Positions 34,078-45,968 of a stretch of DNA of 64,000 nt are shown piece after piece. The stretch's first letter is position 1. Each line of letters opens with the position of its first letter. A model generated the notes under the pieces. The model did not search any database. It was given only the letters and a program-made list of their open reading frames with translations, and had not been told where the DNA came from. Origin of the DNA: Neckera pumila (Eukaryota > Streptophyta > Bryopsida > Hypnales > Neckeraceae); NCBI GenBank assembly GCA_963969595.1, contig OZ018414.1, forward strand, positions 24,535,660 to 24,599,659, in the 5' to 3' direction. The translations under genes were made by a program, and so were the position numbers.

Positions 34078-35320
34078 ATGGCGACGTGCGTCGCCTCCTC
34101 CGCTCTCTGCCTCCGTTTCCCTATCGTCGCCCCGCCGCAGCGTCTTCGCCACTCCTGCCGCACCTCCAATCTCGCTGCGTCGCAACCATTCTCTGGTGCG
34201 CACATTCGTGGATTGGGCTCCCAGGCGGGTGTGCCGTCGTCGTCGACGACTTCCGGCTCGGTTGCAGAGGAGGAGAAGCTGTCCACGAGCTTCAGTAGTG
34301 AGGTGAGTAGGACTCTTTTGCTCCTGCCAATTCGCGTCTGGAGTTGCGTCGTTTTTATGGCTTTTGCGATGGTTACCTCATTTCTAGGGTTTCACGCGCT
34401 TCTGTCAATGGGCCGTGTCTTGCAGTGGAATATCGTAGCTGTTTTTGCATTACTAAGCCGCAAATTGCTCCGTTCGCGGATTTTAATTTTCTCACGGGTA
34501 ACAGCTCTTGGGTAGTGTCTGTGAATCCGGGATGGTTAATGCCAGAATTTTGTTTCTCGCATTAGGGTTTAGTTCAATGGAAACGAAGAAGCGGAATTTG
34601 TCACTGGATGCGCTATGATGATGTGATGAAATCGACGTTTATGGCTTCTGCGATGGTTCCCTCATTTCTAGGGTTTCACACGCTTTTGACAATGGGCCAC
34701 CTTTTGCAGTGGAAAATCTTTGCTATTTTTGCATTACTAAGTTGCCAATTACTCCATTTGTGGATTTTGATATTCTCACGGGTAACAGCCCTTGGTTAGC
34801 GTCTGTTATAGCCGTCGTGAAGAATACCGGAATTTCGTTTCTCGCATTGGGGTTTAGTTCGGTGAACACGAAGGAGCAGATTTTGTCAATGGATAAGGAC
34901 GTGCTATGATGACGTAATTAAGTAGACTTGCTGGAATTGGTTCAATTCCAACTCGTTCTGACGGAGATGAAGACGGGGTTATTGTGGCAGGGAAGTGCAG
35001 TAGGCGAAGACGAAGCCGAGGTGTCGACCTCGCAGTCGAGCATCCGATCAGTCTCCCCAACGGCGTGCCAAGCATGCGGCAAGGAGGAGAAGGTCGGGGG
35101 CTGCAACGGGGAGGGGAGGATTCTCGGAGGGCTGGGCTCGGTGCCAGGATTCGGATGGGTTCCCATCAAGGCGTACAGGCCTTGTCCCGCGTTTGTGGAA
35201 GCCGGTGGGCGGTACAAGAGGCAAGGGCAGAGTTTAAATGAAGTGGCGTTCGGCCGAATGGGCAAACAAGACAGTCTGGACATTACGGAGAGGTTGCAAG
35301 GCGGCAAGAAGCAGAAGTGA
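34078..35320 (+). CDS. Plastid-targeted cysteine-motif (DnaJ zinc-finger-like) protein, function unknown
   Basis: Two exons, 34078-34302 and 34991-35320, join in phase 0 to give 184 residues. The first 75 residues are Arg/Ser-rich, acid-free at the start (MATCVASSALCLRFP) and end in a Ser/Thr stretch, as in chloroplast transit peptides. The mature part has CQACGKEEKVGGCNGEGR (Cys 101, 104, 113), resembling half of a DnaJ-type CxxCxGxG zinc finger. A strongly patterned tail follows, GFGWVPIKAYRPCPAFV and GGRYKRQGQSLNEVAFGR, which I associate with a conserved plant plastid family of unknown role. A thiol or metal function is only inferred. The acceptor was chosen as CAG before 34991; an in-frame alternative at 34958 would add 11 residues. 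The 688-bp intron contains a tandem duplication. Confidence 0.72.
34346..34913 (+). repeat. Tandem duplication of about 284 bp inside an intron
   Basis: 34346-34629 and 34630-34913 are diverged copies. Shared runs include TTTCTAGGGTTTCAC, GCATTACTAAG, TCTCACGGGTAACAGC and TTTCTCGCATT.GGGTTTAG. Both lie within the single intron of the cysteine-motif gene and account for most of its length. Confidence 0.8.
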
Positions 35321-38117
35321 TTTCTTATGTAGTGGTGTGGATGTGTTGTTTGGTAGCTGCTTGCAGTAGCGGCCCCAAATGAAGGGCCAGCTGCCAGACT
35401 CTGTATTTTATTCAATGGTTTTGCATTCTTTTCACTAGAATTTTTCACGGTAGTGAGGTTATGCGTATCAACCCTCCCCTCCCAACGATGTACGTTTGTG
35501 ATGCTCTTCGTAATGCCTGTGGTGGGTTGTATTCTCCCTCAAGTTGGCAATCAAATTGCTCGCTTGATTCGGTTACCGCTTACGTCTGTGAAATCCTCTT
35601 CGAGCGATAACCACTTTGCTGATACTCTCGATGGCAAGCATCCGCGTGTAACTTAAATTCACTTCGTCATCAAAGTTCGAAGAACCGATACGATTACCTC
35701 TGCTTGACACCATTTACCCATTCACCCATCTAACTAATTAAAGGACTCCACCAGAATAGAATCGTAACTCTCATAGACATTAATGAAGAACCTCTCGCAA
35801 ACTGCCCTATAGTCATACGCAGAGCACAAATCTAACGGATGCTAGTTCGGAAAATGGAGATTGAACTCGGTACCGACTTCTGCAATCATATACACTTCAT
35901 GAGCTTATAAAAAAGTAGAGAATTTGGCTCCAACTGACGGTACGAAATCGCTACAGTGGTATTGTGCGGATGGAGGACCCTCCCTGGCAAATGCTAAATT
36001 TATGGCGGCGGGAAAGGAGCAAGGCGACGTTTAAATCAAAGCAAATGCGCACATCCAGAGGGAGTAATACAATAAGTCTCTGACAGAGCTAAGATAGCCG
36101 AAGAATAATGCAGGTCAAGGAGACGAGCCCAAGTGGAAGCATGCACTAATGAGTTCGTATTCAAAAGAATTTGAAAATGCGCACTTGGGGGCTGTTCGTG
36201 GCGGAGTAATCAATGTGCAGTTCCTCATCGCCCCCAGTCTCTGACTGCCCTCCGTCTCCCTCCACGATGATTTTATGAGCCTGGGTCTCCACTTTAAGCT
36301 TACCATCACAGGAGCTAGAATTGCGAAACGGCTCCATCAATGGCATTGATTTGTATGCACACAATTGAACGTGGGTGATGCTCAGGCTTGCATTTCTTGA
36401 ACTAAGTTCAGTGAAGTACTGGTATGTACTTGCAGCAGTCGATGGAAGCTTTAGGTGAAGCTGCTGGATGCTCCAATGCTGCTCCAATGTCTTGAAAGCC
36501 TGCACGTTGAATCTCTCTCGATGGAGAGGGACTTGGCTATGATCGCTTGGGCTGGGCGTTGTAGCGCAAATTCGGTATGCCCTGTTGCCAAAATTCGTTA
36601 GGTCAAGCTTGCGCAAGGGTTCAGGGTTCAACCTCGGCGATGGGGGCTTGCAGATGTCGTCAATTTCATTGTTTGCGAGTGCTGGGCTGATGGCCTCTTC
36701 CCTCTAAGCCTCCTCTTGCCTCTAAGGAAGGAATGCAGAGATGGTGGCAATAGTCCTCGTTTTGCTCCAAGTGATCGGATCAGAATTGTAGCTGATTTTG
36801 GTGAGATTCTGTTTTTCTTGGTGTTTTCGATCATTTTGACGGCTCAAACCTAAGTGAGCGATCGTTCCGAGGATGCTGCCTTTTCAGAATGGGCTGTCGC
36901 CTGTTCCACGTACGTTTCTTTACAGACACTTCTCCTTTGAGTTTAGTAGTAGTTCATAGACCACACACGTCCTGCCGGGGGTCCCAAATTAATGAATGAG
37001 ATATAGTTTGAATGTGTGCTTCAGTCAATGATAATGTGGCAACTTTGTAGGATATTCCTGAATGCCATTTTAGTTGAGGTCAAGTGAAGGAGGTCTCAGT
37101 GCATTGCTAGGGAATCTTGTCTGTACTGATTGCGTGCTGCTAAACCCTACTGTATTGTCCCGAGCGCTCGTCTGTGAGCAAATTCATATTCCTTGTTGGG
37201 AAAAGAGGATGGCACGAAATTAGGGAGGCTCTTATCTGGATGTTCTTACACTGGAAATGGTCCTAGTTGTCGTCTCTAGCAACTAGGGGTAAACCTTGCA
37301 TGGCGTGCTCGACATCAACCAATTGTGTTTTTGAATGGCGTGCTATTCACAGATGGGAAGCGTGTTTTTCATGGACTCACTATTCCATCTCGAGAAGAGC
37401 AACCTCTCTGCCCGATGTTTCCGTCTCTGTCGGTGCCAACTACAAGGTAACAAAAATCATTTGATAGTGAGCTAGTTCAATCACATCTGCAAGTGACCCT
37501 CCTGAGTCACACGTCGTTGTGCTAAACCATCTGCAAAAACAGTTGTAAACTAGACGGCCATTTGAAGCTTGAGAATCAAGTTTTTAATGAGTTCCCACCC
37601 AAGCTAGTCAACCATGCTACATTTATGTAATATTTCCACTGGTTTGCGATCCATCACCTACTTTGATGATGATGGGAAGCTGATGAATGGAGTAATTCTC
37701 AGCAATACAGCCTTAAGTAGACGAAAAGAATAATAGGAAGTAAAGAAGAAACAGAAATCACTTCCCTACCAGAAAGCAAAGCTACCACTATTCGTTTATT
37801 TCGTATAAGCGAGCTCTAAAATAACATAATTAGGATAAAATCCAGGGTTATCAGTTGTTCGTATCATATGCGCTTTGTGAAATTAATTAATCTTGATACA
37901 TCTAAAAAATGGACTCAATACAAATCAATGGATGGTGAAAAATCCTTACTACTAGCAAGTACATTTTTATGATCAATTTTCCGTTTTATACCCTTCTCTA
38001 TTCTTGATTAGCCGTTAAATGGCACCAGCTTCGTAGGCGACGTGCAAGAGATACTTTGATGCTGATGGACTTACTCTTCAAGTGTACACCTTGGGCAGAC
38101 TGACGCCATACTTTACC
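35321..38117. other. Region between the cysteine-motif gene and the CXC gene
   Basis: Higher GC than the surrounding sea. It includes the 3' untranslated region of the first gene and the promoter of the second. The only sizeable coding candidate is the minus-strand frame listed separately. A short plus-strand frame at 37267-37464 ending in a GGTAACA donor-like site could be an upstream exon but has no recognised content. Confidence 0.4.
36161..36631 (-). CDS. Hypothetical protein, possible gene remnant
   Basis: A 156-codon minus-strand frame in moderately GC-rich DNA. The start reads MNPEPLRKLDLTNFGN, faintly like a leucine-rich repeat, and the C-terminal part is acidic (VEGDGGQSETGGDEELH). 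I do not recognise the family, and no flanking exons with matching phases were found. It may be an unknown gene, a relic of an F-box/LRR-type gene, or a chance frame. Confidence 0.28.
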   Translation of the reverse strand: MNPEPLRKLDLTNFGNRAYRICATTPSPSDHSQVPLHRERFNVQAFKTLEQHWSIQQLHLKLPSTAASTYQYFTELSSRNASLSITHVQLCAYKSMPLMEPFRNSSSCDGKLKVETQAHKIIVEGDGGQSETGGDEELHIDYSATNSPQVRIFKFF

Positions 38118-41072
38118 ATGGAGACTCCGACTTTGGAGTCTCCTGCAAGTGTACATTTTGGGTCCGTGTCTGCGTCAATCATGGCTGCTTCTACTAGCGA
38201 GCCAGCCCGGAAGGCAGTGCCTCGCCAGCTTGACTTCACTTCTGCTTATGGGAGTCCATTGTCTTCTTCGGAGTCTCCTCATCGTTCGAGCCAGCCAAGC
38301 ATGTAGGACTTCTTTGCACCTCCCTTGGGCTTTTGTTTCCGATGGAGTTGTCGCTTCTTGGGAGGCTTCCAACATTGTGTCTGATGTGCATTTGTGTGTA
38401 GTAGATTACTTAGGTCACTGTAAATGACACACAATCGTTCATCACGTTTACGATTTTTTTTGACATTTTTGTTTGTATGTACCTGCGTGAAAGACCAGGA
38501 AGCATAGTTCTCCTCGTAGACCAGTAGCACGCCCTCGGCCAGTTTTAGAGGGCAAGGAAGGAACTCCGAAGAAGTGCAAGCAGTGTAACTGCAAGAATTC
38601 TCGATGTCTGAAACTGTGAGACGCTACGTTTCCCACGCATGTTGTTTATGGCTTTGCATTTCCTGCTGTTATTCGTATGTGATGATGTGCCAGAGTAGGA
38701 AACATGGTGATTCTCAATTAAAACTTTGGGCCTGTTGGTTATGTGGCAGGTATTGCGAATGCTTTGCGTCAGGAACCTACTGCGATGGGTGTAACTGCTT
38801 GAACTGTTGGAACAACAGCGAGCATGAGGTCGTAAGGCAAGAAGCTGTAGAGGCGACGTTGGAGCGGAACCCGAATGCCTTCCGCCCGAAGATTGCTAAC
38901 AGTCCTCGCATTTCAAAAGACGGAAAGGTACGTGTGCGCGCTTCTTTGGTATTTATGTAAATTATTTCTGGATCGCATCTGCTGTTTATTGGCCATTGTG
39001 ACACTAGCTCTAGAAGCCAAGCGTGATGTGATCGAAGTGCTCTTTACTATGTGTAGAAACACTGGAAATTGCACGTGCAGAAGTGCAAAATTCTTCCAGA
39101 GTTATTTATATACTTTCTATTCTGCTTGGAAGGTTATGCATATTCTTCTTTTGGGGGTCATCGTGGGTGCCCTTTCTCCAGTTTTTTTTATATTGATTCT
39201 ATTTTGCCTGAGTTTACTGTAAACGTGACTATCTTGTTTGAAATGCCGAGTAGGAAGACACTGGGGATGGCAACGGAAGCGCAGCAAAACATAACAAAGG
39301 TTGCCATTGCAAGAAGTCAGGATGCTTGAAGAAGTATTGTGAATGCTATCAAGCCAACATACTGTGCTCTGAGAATTGCAAATGTGTAGACTGCCGCAAC
39401 TTCATTACGAGTAATGAAAGACGAGTGCTGTTTCCCAGCGATCCTGCTCTAGGGTTGAGCTTCGTGCAGCGGCCTTCTGGGTGTGGTGTTGCTGGGCACA
39501 TGTCACCGTTGCCAAGGAAGCGGAAAACGCAAGATGCAGAGTACATCATGCCTGGATTCCAGGCAATTAAGGTGAGGTAATTTTGACTATCTAGTTTTGA
39601 AGATCATTCATAGTCGTCCTGCATGTGTCCTTTTGGGGTGGATTAGATACGCTGTTAGTCCTTTCCTCCTGGTAATGAAACAATCTGAGGCTTCATGTTT
39701 TGGGCAGAATTATGTGGTTTGGTTTACTCATATCAACCAATCAAAGCATCAGTTTGAGTAAGTATCATCTCCTAGAGTATCTCAAAATTCCCTATTACTT
39801 TCGTTGTCGTGCATCATGTTACAAATGTCCAAATTGGTCTTAAATCTAGTGGATTTTCTGAATTATTATTTTCTCGAAAAATGATTGTGTTCTAACCGCC
39901 TTGTTTCTTGCTTAGTCCGACTTCGTGAAGGTAGAAAACTATATTGCAACTACGCCTATCGTGGCTGCACCATCTAATTTGGTGGAGCACAGAGCAGAGC
40001 CACTTGTGACATTTATTAACAGGTAGTATTTTTGCCCTCTGATGGCCAACATTGCTTTTTATTGTAGAATAAAAACCATTTCTCCATTCCCTGCATAATG
40101 ATCATCCTCCGTCGTATAACCCGGTGCTTAGTTTAATCTAAGCTTAAGTGCTGGACTCCATTTTGTGTCAGATCATTGCTGGCGGATGTCTTGCACACAG
40201 ACGTCATACACGAACTCTGCAAGCTTCTCGTCATTGCATCCGCGGACGTGCAACACGAAGTTTCAGGTGACCATTCTCATTGTGCTGGACTCGTTCGAGC
40301 AGGATCAACGACATTCACAAACAGATTTTTCGAGATTTAGAGCTCTCTCTCTGCTTTCTGAAGCTCTCCCTGTATCAAGCATTTTATTTCCTTGGATTTC
40401 TCTGTGGCAGGAACTTCAGCAGTGGACAATGGAGCATCTATCCCCGTGGCAATGAACCCACCCTATACAGAACTTCGTCCGTCTAACAATGAGCCATTTT
40501 CTGCACCTCGTGGCAGATTGCAAGTTGACAGCATTGAAACAACAGAATATGCCAACCGAGCAAGCTCTCCAGCTATGGCTCCTAACTCTACTGCAGCAAA
40601 TCAGGTCTCTGCAAGGGGACATGTGTTTGGTGAAGGGTCCATGTCGCCTGGAACACTTGCGTTGATGTGCGATGAGAAGGACCCCTTACTCACTGCTCCT
40701 TCCTCGCCAGCCTATGAAAACCAGCTCTATGTCGACCAAGAGCGAGTCATCTTGTCTGAATTTCGGGACTGCTTACAAAGAGTCATTTCATTCGGAAATA
40801 GGAGAGGTTAGCTTTAGCAGAACTATCGACTTCTTGCAGCTTTTAAGTTCGTTTCTTTCCTCTTTGATGGAGAACTTGCTATGAGATTGGATGTGTATTA
40901 AATCTAAACCTAGCTAAAGCTATCTCACTCGTCTGATGCAGCGAATCAACTGTCATCCGAAGCTGAATGGATGTCTGCATCAAAGCACCCACCTGGTGGG
41001 AACTCCCCTGGGCTGACCCCTTCAGTGAGCATCACCGTACCAAGTCCTTCAAGTCTAGACTTGCAACTTTAG
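38118..41072 (+). CDS. TCX: TSO1/LIN54-type CXC (CRC) domain DNA-binding protein
   Basis: Eight exons join with closed phases: 38118-38302, 38499-38615, 38750-38927, 39254-39571, 39916-40022, 40172-40266, 40411-40806 and 40942-41072. They give 508 residues. The family binds CHR-like promoter sites through paired cysteine-rich CXC motifs and acts in DREAM/MuvB-type cell-cycle repression, in the nucleus. The first CXC (about residues 86-123) has [20 protein letters not shown]. The family linker [10 protein letters not shown] follows, then the second CXC (about 175-211, [19 protein letters not shown]). The C-terminal half keeps [12 protein letters not shown] and the [10 protein letters not shown] segment typical of plant members. 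The start [14 protein letters not shown] fits the short ESP..F motif at plant TSO1 N-termini; an in-frame stop lies upstream at 38034. No lesions seen. The N-terminus is the least certain part. Confidence 0.9.
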
Positions 41073-42163
41073 ATATAAGGCTTCAACTCTAGACTGGCAA
41101 CTTCAAATTCAGACATTAGGTAAGAGACCCTGTTTGTGCCACTATGTGTCAGTGATATACATTTCAAACTGTAATGTACTCTACTCGTACATAATGGACT
41201 CCAAGTGGCACGAAATCACATGGCACAAATAGGGTTTCTTACCTTATTCCAAGGAGAACCATTTCTGTATCTCTTGTGGTGGGTTCCAACAATGGTGCTC
41301 CTCACCAAGACGTTGTATTATGTATGTGACCAACTTATTCACAATCAGTGGAGCATGTTTAGGTTAAATATGTGAGAAATAGGTTCATCGACGTGGATTC
41401 CTTGCCCTGTTTTCTTGTTTGGAGAGTGTTGAAGCTTCTATCCAACAATTGGAGAGTATTGAAGCTTCTATCCAACAGATGGGCAATTCAGTAGATATCA
41501 CAAGACAGTATATCTGCTCATTTTTCTGTTTGTGTTTCTCTAGCTTCTTGCGCAACAGATGTAAAATTATTCACTTTCATACCGGATTTTAATCTGATGG
41601 GAGCCTCGGGGTATCATCTCGGTCATATGGTGAATGTTTGGCTTTGTTGGCTCTGCTGTAGTATGATCTGGTTTGTGTCTACAGGTCTCAGTCAGGTTCA
41701 CCAAATTCAGAAGTAGTTGCAGATTTTTTATCTATCGGAAGTCTTAAGCCACTGTCGATTCAAAGTTCGGGATGATGGCATCTATCCTTTGAATGTGTCG
41801 GAATGTTCGTCTCGCACAATAGCAAACCTTCCTACTTCCAGTTTTGAACGAAGATGCTTTTGTAGTTGCTTTGCGGACTAGATAATGTGAGAAATAACAT
41901 GCTTAGTCAGAGGAGCGGCATTACAAGCCTCTGCTTTCACTCTTATCGGACATAACCTCAAAGGTGGATGGTTGGATCTTGGTCAATCATGTTTTCAAGG
42001 CTCTCAGAGAAGGGCATCATAATACTACACCCGCCCCACGTTGTGGAAAAGAACAAGCCTCTCATTCGTTGAGAGGCTTTCATCTGTTCTGAAATGAAAC
42101 GTGCTCCATTGAGGTTATGATGTTGGTTTGTTGAATGTGGACCAATGAGCAGATAAAAGCTTT
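41073..42163. other. 3' region of the CXC gene
   Basis: Contains a 30-bp tandem duplication at about 41423-41482 (GAGAGT.TTGAAGCTTCTATCCAACA twice) and a 9-bp perfect hairpin at 42055-42079 (AAGCCTCTC/GAGAGGCTT). Both could lie in the 3' untranslated region. No separate gene seen. Confidence 0.5.
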
Positions 42164-42478
42164 AAGGTAGGAGGTTCTAAAATGGAACAGGTTCTAAAAC
42201 CAATCAAGCTTTAGAGGTACATTTTGCACTTTTCAATGTACAAGTGGTGTGCATTTGAGGTGGTGGTTGGTTTTAAAGCCCACAAAAATGCACTTTTCTG
42301 CAACTTCAGAAATTCATAACTAATTCTACAAAGCTTCAAAAAATATGAAACAACTTGGGTTAGATGCCAATGTTTCGTGCCTTTGAAGGAAAATTTACTG
42401 AAAAATATTTTAAGAAGTTTTACCTCCCCAAAATTCAGCTGCAGCTCTTAGATGAGCAATTTATAAACCTCCTACCTT
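42164..42478. mobile_element. AAGGTAG-ended MITE, 315 bp
   Basis: The left end AAGGTAGGAGGTTCTAAAA and the right end TATAAACCTCCTACCTT are inverted counterparts. The interior (GGTGGTTGGTTTTAA, then ATATGAAACAACTTGGGTTA, then AAAATTTACTGAAAA) matches the member at 59006-59319. Confidence 0.8.
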
Positions 42479-42595
42479 ATGTTTGTTGATATCATTCTTT
42501 AGCCATTCAAGCAGTGTGTCTTTTCTGGCTACAGATGATGAGCTGCACTGACATAGTGCTAAGTGACCGATTGTTACTTGGTTCTACATCCTCTT

Positions 42596-45500
42596 AAGGT
42601 AGGAGGCTTGAATTCAGGAGGGTCATTTAGAACCACCATATAGACCCAACGCACATGCCATTGTTCCCATCCGCCATCCGCCACCCACCATCCGCTTGGC
42701 TAGGTGGCGGGACGCCATTGGTTGGTAGTGGAAGGTCCAAACGGATGGCGATGGCAGGAGGAGGTCGCCATGCACTTGAGTGCCATGCCACGCCAAAGGG
42801 AAAACTATGCAGGTGAAGAGTTGTGCTAACTTAAAAATCATATTCTCAATGCTGAAACCATTCATTTTCAAATCAAATTTTGGATGTTGTAATTGAAGCT
42901 CTAAAACAATTTTCAGAACATATATAAGACTGATTAATGTGTTATGTGCTGTTGCCATTGTCAAAAATATAGTAAAAATAATTTTCTAATTTTGTTTATT
43001 TCAATAAAACTTTGAAATTCAATGACCTTCTCAGTTCTCACCGTAATGTGAGTGGATAGTCACATACATGTTCTGACAACCTCAAGTATTGAATCTTTTG
43101 AATGGATAGTTAGGGAATAATTATTGTAATTGTGGCATGTAGCCATCGGACAAAAACCATTTCCAATTCCCTACATTGAAACACTCAATCTCCAAATTCA
43201 ATCCTTCCTCCTCAATTCCTTTTTGCCGCGGCAAACCCTAAATTCATTAAAATTTCAATTCTACAAAAAACAAAATAAGAATGATCTAAGGAGAGACTAC
43301 AATTTATTCTTCATAGTCTTGCCATCACTGCTTTGGACACTCTAATTTATTACTTCAATCAAAGCACAATAAAAATGTAGCCAACACTTCCGTCTTCAAA
43401 GTGCAAGTGCTGTTTTTGTAAGTGCAAGCAATCAACTATACTTCTTTGTGTTTTCAAATGCTCAATGTCTTCTTTGAGGTTTGTATGTTTGTCAAGAATC
43501 AAATTTTGTCCACAAAGAATTCCTTAAAGAGCAAGGTTGATGTTTAGTTTTAAAATTGCAACGACTTTCCGTTGTGCATTCAGACAAACATTGCACTTGT
43601 TGAATGTTTTAAAAATAATTTGCACTACTAAGAATTCTGCATAGTCAAAAACAGTGTTTGATGCAATATACAAGACGAGTTTATAAATGAAAGGAGGTCA
43701 TGGGAATGTAACTACCTACAAATCTGAAGTTGAAAAGTTCAAAAATCCAAAGAAGTCAAAATGGTCATCAAAGATTGCGCTTTTGCAAATCTCTACTGAC
43801 AAGCTACTTCAAATCCCACTCTTTAAAAACTTAGGTTGCTCTCAAAGGTTGCTCTCTTGAAAAACTTAGGCGCCTTCTCCAACTCCTTGCCCGAACACTT
43901 GAACTATCAACGGTGGTGGACAGCCCACCATCGGCACATCGACAATCCTTGGTTTCCTAAGTGAAGCAATGAAGTTAACAGTGGTGACAGCATCTTTTCA
44001 TGAGATAGTGATAGTGATAGTGAGAGGTTGCATTCCTGGTACAAATAGAAAGCTCTATGCACAAAGGAGTGCAAGGGCTTTATTTTGTAGCATTTCAACA
44101 TGCAATGTAAAATTTTAAAGTTCTATTTTTTCCAAAATAAAACATAATTTAATTCTATTTTGTGATACATACAAAATTTGAAATTCAATAACTTTCACAC
44201 CGTAGTTCCAACCGCCACGAAACAAAATCTATGCACCCTTCTTTGTAAAGGGCTTTCCTTTGGTACTAAGAATGCGAACAAACAACTCACAATTTTTAAA
44301 TTTGAACATATCAAACTAACAAAACAAACAACCTAATTTCAGGTATAGTTTCTCTACATTACAAATGCAAGGTAACTTCTACATGCACCATGATTTTAAA
44401 CACTTTTATGTAAATGCATGACAACAATTTCAGATTTTGAGAGAACATACTGAAATTTATTAGACTTTTTTTCAATTCTCTCCTCAGAAATTTGCATGAA
44501 AATCAAATTCTTGTCATGAACTCTAGAACTCTCAGAGCTTCTAGTGCACATAGTACTTCTTCCTTGAAACTTAATTTTAAAAAATTCATGCATCTTTAAT
44601 TGCAAAATGGCAGCCTAATCATAGGATTTTTTTTAAAAATGAACTGCAATATGAACTGCATTATGAAACTTCTTTGAAACTCTAATTTTTGCACTACACA
44701 TTTTGGAGCTTTAAAATTTTATGGTGGAGAATTGAGTGGAGAGTCTGGAAAAAAAATTCAAGAAAATTTAATTTTCAAACTTAAGAGAAACTATTATATA
44801 GAAGTAGGTACAAGATAGAAGAAAAATCTACATTATTAATATCTCTGAAATGCAATTAAAATGCACTATTCCCAAAGGCGAGATTGTTCTAGCAAACAAA
44901 CTAAACCTTGTGGAATTTTTTTTTAAATTCTAAGAATTGCATTTGAAAACGAATCCTATAAGTTATTTTTTCAAAAAAATGCTCTAATTGTCCAAAAAAC
45001 AAGATTGCGCATAACTTTTTCATAACAAATCTAAATGGAATGAATCAAAGATTTCCATGTAAAAAATATAATCTATGAGGGAAAAAAACATTCAAAAATT
45101 CAAATTCAAATTTTTGAAATATATTTTTGCTGGCCCCTCCTTCCTCCCCTCACCATTGTTTTGGACATAACTTTTGTTCTTGAGTACCAAATGAAAAAAA
45201 ATTATATTTCATGAAACAAATCAATTTTTCTATCTTCAAAAAAATTTCAAAAAATCAAGACAAAAATTCCAAACATAGTCACCATTTGTCCACCAAAGGG
45301 ACAATGGTCCTTTAGGATTAAACAAGTAATTAACGTTAATTCCACCTTTTTAATTCCATCTATATTGCAAATGCAAAATACTGAAATTTTGTAGCCCATG
45401 TGTATTGCAAATGTTTTAATGTTAAAATTCAAAGTCAATGAAACATTTTAGTAAATTTCAAAAACTTATAAATAATTTTGCACATGTACAAAAGATATGA

Positions 45501-45968
45501 AACAACTTGGATTAAGTACCAATTCCATTTCTCTTTCTACTAAAATTTACTGAAAATTGTTTGAAGGACTTCCAGTTGCCCCCCAAATGGGAATGAGCAA
45601 TTCAAAGGTCGGAGAGTAAACCACCCCAATGCTGAGAGGTGCATATAATTCTCACATAAAACCCAGAAGGTGAGGAAGCCGGGGTATAAAAAAATTGAAG
45701 TTTGTCGAACCCACTGCCAACGGACACTGTTTTCCATGACGCAGGCAGAAATTCACCCTCAACCACACCTGGCGGTGGTAAAATCCGCCAGGGCTACTTC
45801 CGCCAACCCGCCAAGCGGAAACCGCCGGCACCCGTCATTTTTGAAGGCATGTGCGTGGCCTCATAGACTCTCCTAGAATGGACATGAGTAGACATAATTG
45901 TTAACAAAACTCTCTTCAAATATTGTTCTTAGACTTTTAGATGCTCACTTTTAGAGCCTTCTACGTTA
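42596..45968. mobile_element. Large (3.4-kb) AAGGTAG-type element or composite
   Basis: The left end AAGGTAGGAGGCTTGAATTC followed by CATTTAGAACCACCATATAG matches the left end of the 461-bp member at 27740. The right end AGATGCTCACTTTTAGAGCC matches its right end. Subterminal CGCACATGCC and GGCATGTGCG are also inverted. Inside lie a family-1 TTAA fragment (44670-45321) and another AAGGTAG-family interior (about 45440-45610). No transposase is recognised; open frames (42623-42964 minus and others) are unremarkable. It may instead be two partial elements whose ends happen to face each other. Confidence 0.5.
44670..45321 (-). mobile_element. Family-1 TTAA element, truncated copy D
   Basis: The right terminus GGTCCTTTAGGATTAA is present. 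The sequence is colinear with copies B and C from about the TTTTTGCACTACA block onward. The other end is missing. Confidence 0.7.

Noticed and set aside
33663..34286. 207-codon minus-strand frame and overlapping plus-strand frames
   Set aside because: They are by-products of the purine-rich leader and of the antisense of the plastid gene's first exon. The plus-strand exon has better splice and transit-peptide support.
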